A stretch of DNA of 64,000 nucleotides from assembly GCF_900111245.1 (NCBI RefSeq), contig NZ_FOGO01000004.1, forward strand, positions 2,496 through 66,495. The letters run 5' to 3'. How positions within the stretch are numbered: position 1 is the first letter of the stretch; the number at the start of each line of letters is the position of its first letter. The position numbers were made by a program, and so were the translations under genes. Below the pieces are notes generated by a model. It ran no database searches. It was given only the letters and a program-made list of their open reading frames with translations, and had not been told where the DNA came from. The DNA comes from Streptomyces qinglanensis. Lineage in GTDB: Bacteria > Actinomycetota > Actinomycetes > Streptomycetales > Streptomycetaceae. Positions 51,596 to 60,388 of the stretch are shown piece after piece.

Positions 51596-52948
51596 TCAGC
51601 GGCCGGGTGCGGGGCCGTCGGTGAGCGCCCCGCGCTGGGCGGCGCCGCTCTCCGCCACGACCTCCTCGATCCGCTGCGCCGCACGGACCAGCGAGAAGCG
51701 GGTACCACCGTCGCCGTCCCGCCGGAAGCCGTGCACCGCGGGCCGGGGCAGGCTGTTGTACTGGAAGGGCGTGGAGAAGTAGTAGGCACCCGTGTCCCAC
51801 AGTGCCACCACGTCGCCGGGCGCCAGTTCGGGCAGCGCACGCTCGCGGGCCACCAGGTCCCCGGCGAAGCAGCACGGCCCCGCCACGTCCTGCACCAGGT
51901 CGGGTGTGTGCTTGGGTGCCCCCTTGGCGTCGAAGGCGCCCACCCGTAGCGGCCACGCCTCGGGGGCGAACGCCGTACGGGTCGCCACCTGCGCCCCCGC
52001 GTGGGTGACGGCGATGCGGCGGCCGCCGGAATCCTTGGTGTACTCCACCAGCGCCGCGATGAAGCCCTGCTTGGCCAGCAGCGAGCGGCCGAACTCGGTG
52101 ACGACGGTGTACCGCCCGCCGAACAGACCCGGCACGGTGCGGCGCAGCAGCCGGGCGTAGGTGTCGAACGACGGATCGGTCTCGTCGCCCGCGAAGTTGA
52201 CCGGGAGGCCGCCGCCGATGTCGACCGTGTCGATCTGCTGTCGGCCCGCCTCGCGGTTGATCCGTTCCGCCAGCTCGAAGACGACCCGCACCGACTCCGC
52301 CATCAGCTCCAGCGGCACGCCCTGCGACCCGGTGTGCGAGTGCAGCCGGGTCAGCCAGGGGCGGGCCAGGAAGCTGTCCACGATCCACTGCTCGGCTCCC
52401 TCGTCGCGCAGCGCCACCCCGAACTTCGAGGTGGCCGTCGCGGTGCTCATCGCGCCGATGGAACCCGTGCCCACCTGGGGGTTGATTCGCAGGCCCAGCG
52501 TCGCGCCCGGTGTCTGCCCCGCCGCGGCGCGCTCGGCCACCAAGGCGTCGAGCCGGGAGAGCTCCTGCGGGTTGTCGGCGTTGACCGCCACGCCGGTCTC
52601 CAGCGCGTCCCGCAACTCCGCCGGGGTCTTGGCGGGGGAGTCGAGGACGGTCCGGGCGGCCGGGACGCCCGCGGCCCGAGCGAGCGCCAGCTCTCCCGGG
52701 CTCGCCACCTCGGCGCCGATCTGTTCCTCGTCCAGCAGTTCCAGCACGGGCACCAGAGAGGCCGCCTTGACGGCGAAGGTGTGCAGCACGGGGGAGGGGC
52801 CGGCGAACGCGGCGTGCAACTGCCGGGCGGTCTCCCGGATGCCCTGGACGTCCAGCAGGGCGAGGACCGGCGTCTCCGCGCCGAGCAGCCCTTCGCGGAC
52901 CGCCGCCCGGACGGCTTCCTGCCTGCGCGCAACGGCGTCCGGCGCCAT
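51596..52948 (-). CDS. Fold-type III PLP decarboxylase/racemase-like enzyme (diaminopimelate decarboxylase family)
   Basis: 450 residues. The PLP lysine is in HTFAVKAASL; HSHTGSQ, DIGGGLPVNF, FGRSLLAK and the C-terminal DTGAYYFSTPFQYNSLPRP follow the LysA/ornithine-decarboxylase pattern, with a two-domain barrel plus beta-domain layout. The cysteine-containing active-site loop at the dimer interface is GPCCFAGD. True lysA normally lies with thrA/hom, and this gene does not, so a specialised decarboxylase, possibly acting on another amino acid or carrier-bound substrate, is more likely. Its ATG follows a 554-bp gene-free stretch. Confidence 0.85.
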   Translation of the reverse strand: MAPDAVARRQEAVRAAVREGLLGAETPVLALLDVQGIRETARQLHAAFAGPSPVLHTFAVKAASLVPVLELLDEEQIGAEVASPGELALARAAGVPAARTVLDSPAKTPAELRDALETGVAVNADNPQELSRLDALVAERAAAGQTPGATLGLRINPQVGTGSIGAMSTATATSKFGVALRDEGAEQWIVDSFLARPWLTRLHSHTGSQGVPLELMAESVRVVFELAERINREAGRQQIDTVDIGGGLPVNFAGDETDPSFDTYARLLRRTVPGLFGGRYTVVTEFGRSLLAKQGFIAALVEYTKDSGGRRIAVTHAGAQVATRTAFAPEAWPLRVGAFDAKGAPKHTPDLVQDVAGPCCFAGDLVARERALPELAPGDVVALWDTGAYYFSTPFQYNSLPRPAVHGFRRDGDGGTRFSLVRAAQRIEEVVAESGAAQRGALTDGPAPGR

Positions 52949-53502
52949 CTGCGGCTCCCTTCACGTGGTCGGCCCCGCGGGTCGGCTTCCCGAGGCGGGT
53001 GCTGCCTTCTGTTCGGTCGGTGGCGGCCGGTCCCGTGGGCCGGCTTTCCGGGCCGGTTCCCCGGGCACCGGCTTTCGGGCCGCTTCCCCCGGGGTGGCCT
53101 TGTGGTTCGTTCTCCGGGGACGGCTCCCCAGGGAGGCTCGGGCGTCGGGTTCCCCGGGGCGGCCCGGTGACTCCGTCGCCGGGCCGGTGGCCGGTGCCCC
53201 GCACCGACGCGGTACGCCGGTACGCGCCGGCCGCCCCGGGTCGCCCGCACCGTGCCGGTGGCCCGTCGTCGCTTCGTGCGGCCCCGAGGAGTCCCGTGCG
53301 GCCCCGAGAACCCGTCCACTGTGCGCCGCGGGCACCGGCCCTGTCTGCGGCGGCGGGGCCGAACTTCCGGACGCTCAGGTGGACGACCCTCCAACGGGGC
53401 CGCGGTACCCCGGCGGGCATGGTGCGCGCGCACATGTGTCGCCCCACGGTCTGGTGCGGCTGCACAACGCGATCGCGGCCGTGACCGGCGCCGCGCCGCC
53501 GG
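52949..53502. other. 554-bp GC-rich region without a gene, containing an imperfect tandem repeat
   Basis: No credible gene on either strand. Two imperfect 28-bp copies (53040-53067 and 53068-53095, each CCGGCTTTC-GGGCCG-TTCCCC-GGG in outline) are followed by more scattered CCCCGGG-rich elements to ~53170. The promoter of the PLP-enzyme gene should lie near its left end. The repeated elements could be slippage debris or multiple protein-binding sites. Confidence 0.5.
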
Positions 53503-55296
53503 TCACCAGGACCGGTCGTCCCGCTTGTCCCGCTCGTCCTGTGGCGCTGCCGGACGGCGGCCCGCCGCGCGCAGTCCCAGTTCGGCCAGCAGGCGCACGT
53601 CGGGGTCGTCGAGGTCGAGCCCGAACCGGGTGCGCAGCCGCCGCAGCCGGTAGCGCAGGGTGTTCGGATGGACACCCAGTTCGCGCGCGGTGCCGGGGAC
53701 GTCGCCGAACCTGCTGAGGTAGGCGGCCAGGGTGGGTGCCAGCGCGGTGCCGTGCTGCGCGTCGTGGGCCAGCAGCTCCCGCACCGGGCCGTCCACCTGC
53801 GGTGTCAGTCCGGCCACCGCGTGTACGGCCCGCAGTGCGTCCAGTGCCGCGCGCACATCCGTCTCGTCGGCGACCTCCAAGGGCTCCGGAGCGCCGCCGG
53901 GGGCCGCTCGGGTGCTGCGGTCCCGCAGCACGTGGAGGACGAGGTGCGCGGATGTGCGCGACCGGGGTGCCTGCGCCGGAGCGGGCTGCGGCGTACCGAT
54001 GGCCACCAGGGGGAGGGCTCCGGCGTCGCGGACGGCGGCGGCGAGCCGCAGGGCCAGTCGCCGGGCGGCTGTGTCCGCCTCCGGAGGATCCTCGTCGGGC
54101 AGCGGCAGCAGGACGTCCAGCCGGTCGGCGTCCCGCAGCGGGTGTCCGGTCGGCTGGTGTGCCGTTGCCTGGAGGGAGGCCAGGCGCAGCGCCCGGTCGT
54201 GGCTGTCGGGAGGCTCCCCTTCCTGGTCTGCAGTTTCCTGGTCTGCAGTCGGCGGCGGGCCGCCCCGGGTGGTGACGGCGCCCCGGGTGGTGACGGACAG
54301 GACGACGCAGGGTGTCTCGGCAGTGAGCCCGAGTGCGGCCGCGGAGTCGGCGTCGCCGGTGCCCTCCAGCAGGTCCTGCACCGCTCGTCTGCGGTGCGCC
54401 GCTGCGTACTGGGTGCGCTGTCGGTGCCGCAGCAGATGCGGGGCCGCGGTACGTGCCGCCTCCCGCAGCGCCTGCCGCGCCGCTTCCCGCAGCGGACTGC
54501 CGTCGGCGGCGGCCCAGATCGAGCCGAGTACCTCGTCCCCGGCGCGCACCGCGACGGCCAGCCGCTCGGAGAACTGCCCCTCCGCGGGGCGGTGCACCAC
54601 CTCGTCCGTCGACCACAGGGTGCGCAGGAATCCGCTGGCGGTCAGTTCGGCCAGCCGCCACCGGGGGACCTGCTGGCCGAGGATGGTCTGGCGGCGCAGC
54701 GGGTCGGAGCCGTGCTCGGTGGGCGAGAAGGCCAGTACCCGCGAGTCCGGGTCCTCGATGGTGATGGCGCCGCCCACCAGTGCGGACAGGGCGCGGGCAA
54801 GTGCGGGCAGATCGCCGAGCGGCACGTCGGTTGAGGACTCCCCGGCGGGCGGACCGCCGGCGTGCGCCAGTCCGGCCCGCAGCATGCCGATCAGCTCGGT
54901 CCACTCGACCCAGGGGGCGCGGGTCAGCAGTGCCGTGCCGGTCTCGGCGGCCACCTCCAGCAGCCGCGGGGCCGCTCCGCCCGCGCCGCGCCGCACGACG
55001 ACGGCCGCGGCCCCGGCGCGGGCCGCGGACCGCAGCACCAGCGGGGCGGTGTCGGAGGAGTCGTCGGTGCCGGGGGCGAGCAGTACCTGGCCGTGCGCGG
55101 TGAACGTCTCGCCGGCGTCGAAGACGCCCACCCCGTGGACGGGGACGTGGCTGCCGCGGGGCGCCGCCAGCAGGTCCAGTGCCTCGCCCGCGGCGGTCGC
55201 CAGCAGGCTCGCCAGGGTGGGGTGTCCCTGGTGCTGCTCTGTCGTCCCCGGGGCGGCCGGTCGGTGCGACGGGCTCGAACTGGACGTGGTGGACAT
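53503..55296 (-). CDS. PucR-family transcriptional regulator
   Basis: 597 residues. The N-terminal purine-catabolism-type sensor region (~25-165) is followed by a GAF-like middle and a C-terminal PucR helix-turn-helix (VPGTARELGVHPNTLRYRLR, ~545-565) near the end, the usual order for this family. A Thr/Pro/Gln-rich insert around 330-350 is low complexity. Such regulators control purine, amino-acid or secondary pathways; the target here is not apparent. The ATG is clear, 80 bp downstream of the SpoIIE-type gene. Confidence 0.9.
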   Translation of the reverse strand: MSTTSSSSPSHRPAAPGTTEQHQGHPTLASLLATAAGEALDLLAAPRGSHVPVHGVGVFDAGETFTAHGQVLLAPGTDDSSDTAPLVLRSAARAGAAAVVVRRGAGGAAPRLLEVAAETGTALLTRAPWVEWTELIGMLRAGLAHAGGPPAGESSTDVPLGDLPALARALSALVGGAITIEDPDSRVLAFSPTEHGSDPLRRQTILGQQVPRWRLAELTASGFLRTLWSTDEVVHRPAEGQFSERLAVAVRAGDEVLGSIWAAADGSPLREAARQALREAARTAAPHLLRHRQRTQYAAAHRRRAVQDLLEGTGDADSAAALGLTAETPCVVLSVTTRGAVTTRGGPPPTADQETADQEGEPPDSHDRALRLASLQATAHQPTGHPLRDADRLDVLLPLPDEDPPEADTAARRLALRLAAAVRDAGALPLVAIGTPQPAPAQAPRSRTSAHLVLHVLRDRSTRAAPGGAPEPLEVADETDVRAALDALRAVHAVAGLTPQVDGPVRELLAHDAQHGTALAPTLAAYLSRFGDVPGTARELGVHPNTLRYRLRRLRTRFGLDLDDPDVRLLAELGLRAAGRRPAAPQDERDKRDDRSW

Positions 55297-55376
55297 GGCC
55301 CAAGTGTGGACCAGCCGCCGGATGCGGCAGAGCGGCGGCTCCCGGGCCCGGGGACCGCACGGGGGCTCTCACGGGG

Positions 55377-58235
55377 TCACAGGGACTCGCCCCACTGGTC
55401 GAGGAGGCTGTCGGCGTCTTCCTCGGGGCGGTGCTCCTCGGGGTGGAGGTTCTGTTCTGTCCACATCACCTTGCCGTGCGGTGTGTAGCGCGTCCCCCAG
55501 CGTTCGGCGAGCTGCGCCACCAGGAACAGACCGCGGCCGCCCTCCTCGGTGGCCGCGGCGCGGCGCATGTGCGGCGAGGTGCTGCTGCCGTCGGAGACCT
55601 CGCAGGTGAGACGGGACTGGTGCAGCAGCCGGACGCGGATCGGCTCGCTGCCGTAGCGGATGGCGTTGGTGACCAGTTCGCTGAGGATGAGTTCGGTGGT
55701 GAAGGACGCCTCCTCCAGACCCCACTCGGCCAGCTTCCGGCTGACCTGGGCGCGCAGCGGTGCCACGGCGCCGGAGTCGGCCGGTACCTCCCACTGGGCG
55801 ACCTGTTCGGGGTCGAGCACCTGGGCGCGCGCCACCAGCAGGGCGATGTCGTCGCTGGGCTCGGCGGGCAGCAGGGTGTCGAGCACAGCGCGGCAGGTGT
55901 CCTCGGGAGACCTGCCCGGATGGCCGGTCAGTGTGCGGCGCAGCAGGGCGAGGCCGTCGTCGATGTCGCGTTCGCGGTCCTCCACCAGTCCGTCGGTGAA
56001 CAGGACGAGCTGACTCTCGGGCGGCAGGTGCAGCTCCGCGGTCTCGAACGGGGCGCCGCCCAGGCCGAGCGGCAGGCCGACGGGCACCTCCGGGTAGTCG
56101 ACGGTGCCGTCGGGCGCGACCAGCGCGGGTCCCGGGTGGCCGGCGCGGGCCACGGTGCAGCGTCCGGAGACCGCGTCGTAGATCGCGTACAGGCAGGTGG
56201 CTCCGGTGACGGTCGCGCCGTTGCTCTCGCTGGTCTGGTCCTGGTCGATCCGGTCGACCAGCTCGTCCAGGTGCGCCAGGAGTTCCTCGGGGGTCAGGTC
56301 GAGCGAGGAGAAGTTGAGCACGGCCGTGCGCAGCCGGCCCATGGTCGCGGCCGCGTGCAGTCCGTGGCCCACCACGTCGCCCACCACCAGCGCCACCCGG
56401 GCGCCGGGCAGCGGGATGACGTCGAACCAGTCGCCGCCCACCCCTGCCCTGGTGGGCCGGTAGCGCGAGGCGACGTCCAGGGCGTCCTGTTCGGGCAGTC
56501 CGCGGGGGAGCAGGCTGCGCTGCAGAGTGACCGCCATGGCGTTCTCGCGGGTGTAGCGGCGGGCGTTGTCGATGCTGACCGCGGCTCGTGCGGCCAGCTC
56601 CTCGGCGAAGGCCACGTCGTCGTCGCCGTAGGGGTCGCTGCGGTCGGTGCGCCAGAAGTCGACGCTGCCCAGCAGCACGCCGCGGGCCTGCAGCGGGGTG
56701 CTGATCAGCGAGCGGATGCCGTACTCCAGCGCACGCCGACCGTGGTCGGGCTGCTGGGCCAGCCAGGCGTCGGCCTGCCGCAGGTCGGCCTCCAGGACCG
56801 AATGCTCGCCCGCCTCCTCGGCGTGGCCGCGCAGCGTCTCCACGGTCCGGACGACGGCGCCCACCGGGAGCAGCGGCGCGTCGTCGCGGACGCCGCTCAT
56901 CGCGGTACGGCGCATGTCGGTGCGCGCGGCGGAGGGCTCCTCGCCGCGCAGCACCGGGTCCAGCAGTTCGACGGTGGCGAACTCGGCGAACCGGGGGACG
57001 GCCACCTCGGTCAGCTCCTCGGCGGTGCGCGTCACATCCAGCGTGCTGCCGATCCGCACTCCGGCCTCGTACAGCAGCCGCAGCCGCTCCCGTGCGCCTT
57101 CCGCACGGCCCTCCAGCGCGTGCAGCTCGGTGGTGTCCCGCAGCGTCGCCACCCGCCCGGGCGGTCCCTCCCCGCTGCGGGTGGAGCGGATGTTGACGGC
57201 CAGCAGCCGGCCCTTGGCCAGATGCACCTCGTCCGAGGCGGCGCGGCCCGACGTCAGCAGGCCCAGCATGCCCGCGCCCAGACCGACCTGGTCGACAGGG
57301 TGCCCCTCGGCGTCCTCGGGCAGCTCCAGCAGCCGCCGTGCCTCGTTGTTGACCAGGACCAGCCGTCCCGTCTCGTCGACGATCAGCACGCCTTCCCGGA
57401 CGGCGTGCAGCACCGCGTCATGGTGCTCGTACATCCGGGTCATCTCCTCGGGACCCAGGCCGTGGGTCTGGCGCCGCAGCCGCCGGTTGACCAGCGCGGC
57501 GGTGCCCGAGGCGAGCAGCAGCGCCCCGGCGGCCGACATGAGCAGCACCGGCAGTTGCCGCTTCACGCCCTCGTTCACCCGGGAGACCGTCACGCCGGTG
57601 GAGACCAGTCCGGCGAGCGTGCCGTCCGGCCGGGTGACGGGGACGGCGGAGTTCACGGTCAGTCCGGGGGCGGCCTGGAGGGTCTTGGTGGTCGAGCGGC
57701 CCTCCCGCGCGTTGTCGACGAGGTCCTGCACGGGGCCCGCGACGCGTTTGCCGATCAGGTCGCGCTGCGGCGCCGTGACCCGGGTGCCGTCGGGCTTCCA
57801 GACGACCACGTAGGAGACCTTGGTCGCCTTGCGGACCGCTTCGGCGCGCGGCTGGAGCGCCGCGGTCGGGTCCTTGCTCTCCAGCCCGGCCAGGACGTCC
57901 GGGGAGCGCGCGAAAGTGGTGGCGACCGCGAGGGACTGCTTGTTGGCCTGGCGGGTGCTGCTCCAGCGCGCGTGCAGGACGAAGGCCACCACCACGGCCA
58001 CCATCAGCAGCACGATGACCGACACCTGGAGGAAGAAGACCTCGCCGGCGACGGTGCGGGGGCCGAACGGGAGCCGGAAGAGGCGTTCGCGGGGCGGTGC
58101 CGGTTGGCGGTCGGGGGGCCTGTCCCGGGCGGGGGACCTCTCGGCACCCGGCCCGCGCGCGGAATGCGCGGAGGCGGACCGCACTTGGCGGTGCCGTCCA
58201 CGCCGAGTCGATCGGCGCCCGAAAAGTCCGCGCAT
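55377..58235 (-). CDS. Membrane sensor SpoIIE/PP2C-type phosphatase with PAS, GAF and anti-sigma-like kinase domains
   Basis: 952 residues. N-terminal basic tail, TM helix (~65-87), extracytoplasmic cache-like sensor (~90-230), second TM (~233-255), PAS (~270-370, LVLVNNEARRLLEL), GAF (~400-560), SpoIIE phosphatase (~570-800; VGGDWFDVIPLPG, VVGDVVGHG, LVLFTDGLVE, PSDDIALLV), and a C-terminal HATPase of the RsbW type (~820-930; ILSELVTNAIRYG). This build is common in Streptomyces and acts on anti-sigma-factor antagonists, linking an external signal to sigma-factor control. ATG with an AAGGGG site on the minus strand. Divergent from yhfZ. Confidence 0.95.
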   Translation of the reverse strand: MRGLFGRRSTRRGRHRQVRSASAHSARGPGAERSPARDRPPDRQPAPPRERLFRLPFGPRTVAGEVFFLQVSVIVLLMVAVVVAFVLHARWSSTRQANKQSLAVATTFARSPDVLAGLESKDPTAALQPRAEAVRKATKVSYVVVWKPDGTRVTAPQRDLIGKRVAGPVQDLVDNAREGRSTTKTLQAAPGLTVNSAVPVTRPDGTLAGLVSTGVTVSRVNEGVKRQLPVLLMSAAGALLLASGTAALVNRRLRRQTHGLGPEEMTRMYEHHDAVLHAVREGVLIVDETGRLVLVNNEARRLLELPEDAEGHPVDQVGLGAGMLGLLTSGRAASDEVHLAKGRLLAVNIRSTRSGEGPPGRVATLRDTTELHALEGRAEGARERLRLLYEAGVRIGSTLDVTRTAEELTEVAVPRFAEFATVELLDPVLRGEEPSAARTDMRRTAMSGVRDDAPLLPVGAVVRTVETLRGHAEEAGEHSVLEADLRQADAWLAQQPDHGRRALEYGIRSLISTPLQARGVLLGSVDFWRTDRSDPYGDDDVAFAEELAARAAVSIDNARRYTRENAMAVTLQRSLLPRGLPEQDALDVASRYRPTRAGVGGDWFDVIPLPGARVALVVGDVVGHGLHAAATMGRLRTAVLNFSSLDLTPEELLAHLDELVDRIDQDQTSESNGATVTGATCLYAIYDAVSGRCTVARAGHPGPALVAPDGTVDYPEVPVGLPLGLGGAPFETAELHLPPESQLVLFTDGLVEDRERDIDDGLALLRRTLTGHPGRSPEDTCRAVLDTLLPAEPSDDIALLVARAQVLDPEQVAQWEVPADSGAVAPLRAQVSRKLAEWGLEEASFTTELILSELVTNAIRYGSEPIRVRLLHQSRLTCEVSDGSSTSPHMRRAAATEEGGRGLFLVAQLAERWGTRYTPHGKVMWTEQNLHPEEHRPEEDADSLLDQWGESL

Positions 58236-58339
58236 GCCCCTTTTCTAGCAGTTCTCCGCAGGGTGAGCCTTCGTCGACTCGGGCTCTCTCCCTCCGGAAG
58301 GCGGGGCCCGGCGCGTCCGGAGGAATCCGGGAGAGGGTC

Positions 58340-58369
58340 TTGTCAAGAATCCAGGATTCTGTTTACTGT
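58340..58369 (+). promoter_or_regulatory. yhfZ promoter, leaderless type
   Basis: TTGTCA, an 18-bp spacer and TACTGT, followed by exactly 6 nt and the GTG start at 58376. The -10 to start distance matches leaderless actinobacterial transcripts, and there is no ribosome site in front of the GTG. Confidence 0.6.
58346..58360. promoter_or_regulatory. Palindromic operator inside the yhfZ promoter spacer
   Basis: AGAATCC-A-GGATTCT is a perfect 7-1-7 inverted repeat occupying the space between -35 and -10; a bound repressor would block the polymerase. Related half-sites recur before yhfY. The likely ligand is YhfZ itself (autoregulation). Confidence 0.6.
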
Positions 58370-58375
58370 GCCGTC

Positions 58376-59320
58376 GTGAACGACTACGACGAGCGGTTCC
58401 TGACCCGCAACGGCCTGGCGGCCCGCCAGCTCGCGCTCCTCCTGCTGGAGTACGAGCCCGAGCGGCGGCTGCCCCGGGTCCGGGACTTCGCCGAGGAGCT
58501 GGGCTGCGGCAACGGCACCGTTCAGGGTGCGCTGCGGCTGCTGGAGGAGGCCGGGGCGATCGAGACCGCCGCGCGCGGCCATCTGGGCACCTTCCTCGTG
58601 CGGTCGGACCGCTCGATCCTGTGGCGGCTGTCGGGGCTGGGCACCCTGCTCGCCGCGATGCCGCTGCCCTACTCCCGCCGCTACGAGGGCCTGGCGACCG
58701 GTCTGCGCGCCGCCTTCGACGACGCCGGGACGCCCTTCGGCATCACCTTCATGCGCGGAGCGGGCAGCAGGGCGACGGCGCTGCTGGAGGGCAAGGCCGA
58801 CCTGGTCGTCCTCTCCCGCTACGCCGCGGACCGGCTGATCGAGGAGTATCCCGAGGACCTGTCGCTGGTGGTCGATCTCGGCCCGACCACCTATGTCGGG
58901 GCCCACGGAGTGCTGCTGCGCGAGGGAGCCTCGCTGGACGCGCCCGGTCTGCGCGTCGCGGTGGACCACGCCTCGGAGGACCAGCGGCTGCTCGCCGAAC
59001 GCGCGTTCGCAGGCCGTGCGGACGTCGAGTGGATCGAGTGCTCCTACATGCAGCTCCTCGACCTGCTGGTGCAGGACGAGGCGGACGCCACCGTCTGGAA
59101 CCTGGACGAGGTGCAGGGCCGGCTCGGCGAGGGCATCGAGGTGCTGCCGCTCGGCGACGAGATAGCGCGGGACCTGTCGCTGCGCAACTCCAGCGCGGCG
59201 GTCATCGGCAGAGCCGAGAGCGTGGCCGCGCTGCACGCCATACGGGACGCCATCGACACCGAACGGGTGACGAAGCTGCAGTCCGCGGTCGTACGAGGAG
59301 ACCGGATGCCTTCGTACTGA
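58376..59320 (+). CDS. yhfZ: YhfZ-family transcriptional regulator (GntR-like helix-turn-helix plus YhfZ ligand domain)
   Basis: 314 residues. N-terminal winged helix-turn-helix (LPRVRDFAEELGCGNGTVQG, ~30-75) of GntR-like type, and a C-terminal periplasmic-binding-like domain (~95-310; ITFMRGAGSRATALLEGKAD, YVGAHGVLLREG) as in E. coli YhfZ, the regulator of the yhf operon. The following genes (yhfY, yhfU, yhfT, php, yhfS) are the same set, which makes the assignment secure. GTG start because of the leaderless promoter. It probably represses the operon until an unknown ligand, perhaps an amino-acid or phosphorus-containing compound, is bound. Confidence 0.9.
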   Translation: MNDYDERFLTRNGLAARQLALLLLEYEPERRLPRVRDFAEELGCGNGTVQGALRLLEEAGAIETAARGHLGTFLVRSDRSILWRLSGLGTLLAAMPLPYSRRYEGLATGLRAAFDDAGTPFGITFMRGAGSRATALLEGKADLVVLSRYAADRLIEEYPEDLSLVVDLGPTTYVGAHGVLLREGASLDAPGLRVAVDHASEDQRLLAERAFAGRADVEWIECSYMQLLDLLVQDEADATVWNLDEVQGRLGEGIEVLPLGDEIARDLSLRNSSAAVIGRAESVAALHAIRDAIDTERVTKLQSAVVRGDRMPSY

Positions 59321-59381
59321 CGTCCCGGCAGCGCCCGGCCGACCGCCCCGTCCGTTCTGTGACGGGGCCCGGCCGGTCCCG

Positions 59382-59403
59382 AGAATCCAGAATCCCGATT
59401 TCT
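59382..59403. promoter_or_regulatory. YhfZ-site-like element upstream of yhfY
   Basis: AGAATCC (59382-59388) is immediately repeated (59389-59395) and followed one base later by GATTTCT (59397-59403), an imperfect version of the palindrome in the yhfZ promoter. It lies 23 bp before the yhfY start, so the structural genes may be controlled by the same regulator. Confidence 0.5.
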
Positions 59404-59425
59404 GTCGCCCGTCGAGGAGAAGTCC

Positions 59426-59800
59426 GTGGACGACCAACTCGCACTCCGTATCCAGCTCTTCCGTGACGGTGGCCGGGTCCGCCCCGAAGTGGCCGACTTC
59501 GTGACGGCGGAGCTGTCCGCGCTCGCCGACGAGGGCGCTCCGGTCACCGAGGAGACCGCGGGCATGCTGACGAGCCATCTGATGATGGCCCTCACCCGGT
59601 TGCTCGACGGCGAGCCCGTCGAGGAGTTCCAGACCGACGCGCAGGTCGCGGCGGAACTGGCCGATCACCCGGCGGCCGTCTCCCGCGCCCGCCGCGTCGC
59701 CACCCGCGCCGAGACCGAACTGGGAGCCTCGCTGCCCGGTTCCGAAATCAACTTCCTGGCCATGCACCTGGCCGTGCTCGCCCAGCGGGTGTCTCCCTGA
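59426..59800 (+). CDS. yhfY: YhfY-like PRD-domain protein
   Basis: 124 residues, a single PTS-regulation (PRD-like) domain with conserved histidines in MLTSHLMMALTRLL and FLAMHLAVLAQ. In E. coli the corresponding yhfY is a small protein of the yhf operon with unknown role; PRDs are usually phosphorylated by PTS proteins and regulate partners. No DNA-binding or PTS EIIA domain is attached. GTG with a GAGGAGA site. It follows yhfZ with its own operator-like element and precedes a 9-bp minisatellite. Confidence 0.85.
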   Translation: MDDQLALRIQLFRDGGRVRPEVADFVTAELSALADEGAPVTEETAGMLTSHLMMALTRLLDGEPVEEFQTDAQVAAELADHPAAVSRARRVATRAETELGASLPGSEINFLAMHLAVLAQRVSP

Positions 59801-59806
59801 CCCTCG

Positions 59807-59860
59807 CCCCGGAGACCCCGGAGACCCCGGAGACCCCGGAGACCCCGGAGACCCCGGAGA
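59807..59860. repeat. Minisatellite: six perfect copies of a 9-bp unit
   Basis: CCCCGGAGA is repeated six times without error in the 190-bp yhfY-yhfU spacer. A change of copy number would alter spacing and possibly mRNA structure between the two genes. The rest of the spacer is Pro/Arg-codon-like and holds no gene that I can see. Confidence 0.92.
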
Positions 59861-59990
59861 CACGGCACCCACGGACCCAACCGCCCCCGGCACCACCGGG
59901 ACGCACCCGAAACACCCCTCCCACGCACCCACGACGCACCATCGGGACCCGCCGCCGGGTCCCGCCCGGCACAGACGAGAGGCACCACTC

Positions 59991-60344
59991 ATGACGAAGA
60001 TCCTCACCGGCGGAGTCGGCAAGACCGAAGTGGCGAACGCCGTCCGCGCCCTCGACCTGGAGGATGTCGAGGTCGTGGTCTCCAGCGACATGGACGCCGC
60101 CATGAAGCTGCGCTCCGGGCAGGCCGACTACTACCTCGGCACCTGCCACACCGGGGCCGGAGCCTCCCTCGGCGTACTCGTGGGGCTGCTCGGCCAGCCC
60201 GCCTGCCACACCTTCGGCCGCACGGTCCCCACCGAGGACGAGGTGGCGGCACTGCTCGCCGACGGCAAGAAGGTCTTCGGCTTCTCCATGGACCAGATCG
60301 AGACCATCGCCCCCCTGCTCGCCCGCGCCCTCGCGCGTGCCTGA
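59991..60344 (+). CDS. yhfU: YhfU-like DUF2620 protein
   Basis: 117 residues: ILTGGVGKTEVANAVRALDL, the Cys/His motif YYLGTCHTGAGASLG, CHTFGR and a C-terminal helical segment match YhfU/DUF2620, a small soluble protein of unknown activity always found with YhfT. The GVGKT string resembles but is not a nucleotide-binding P-loop in a suitable fold. ATG with a GAGAGG site. A function as the cytoplasmic partner of the YhfT membrane protein is inferred from gene pairing. Confidence 0.87.
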   Translation: MTKILTGGVGKTEVANAVRALDLEDVEVVVSSDMDAAMKLRSGQADYYLGTCHTGAGASLGVLVGLLGQPACHTFGRTVPTEDEVAALLADGKKVFGFSMDQIETIAPLLARALARA

Positions 60345-60388
60345 CCGGGTCCAGGCGCAGACACCCCGGGCGTGAAGGAGCGAACCCC

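Noticed and set aside
55179..58379. A ~1060-codon plus-strand open frame opposite the SpoIIE-type phosphatase
   Set aside because: Antisense to a protein with clear PAS, GAF, SpoIIE and HATPase motifs; no domain in the alternative frame.
59807..59860. CRISPR array
   Set aside because: Units are 9 bp, adjacent and without spacers, so this is a minisatellite.
59991..60035. P-loop NTPase in YhfU because of GGVGKT
   Set aside because: The protein is only 117 residues, has no Walker B and matches DUF2620.
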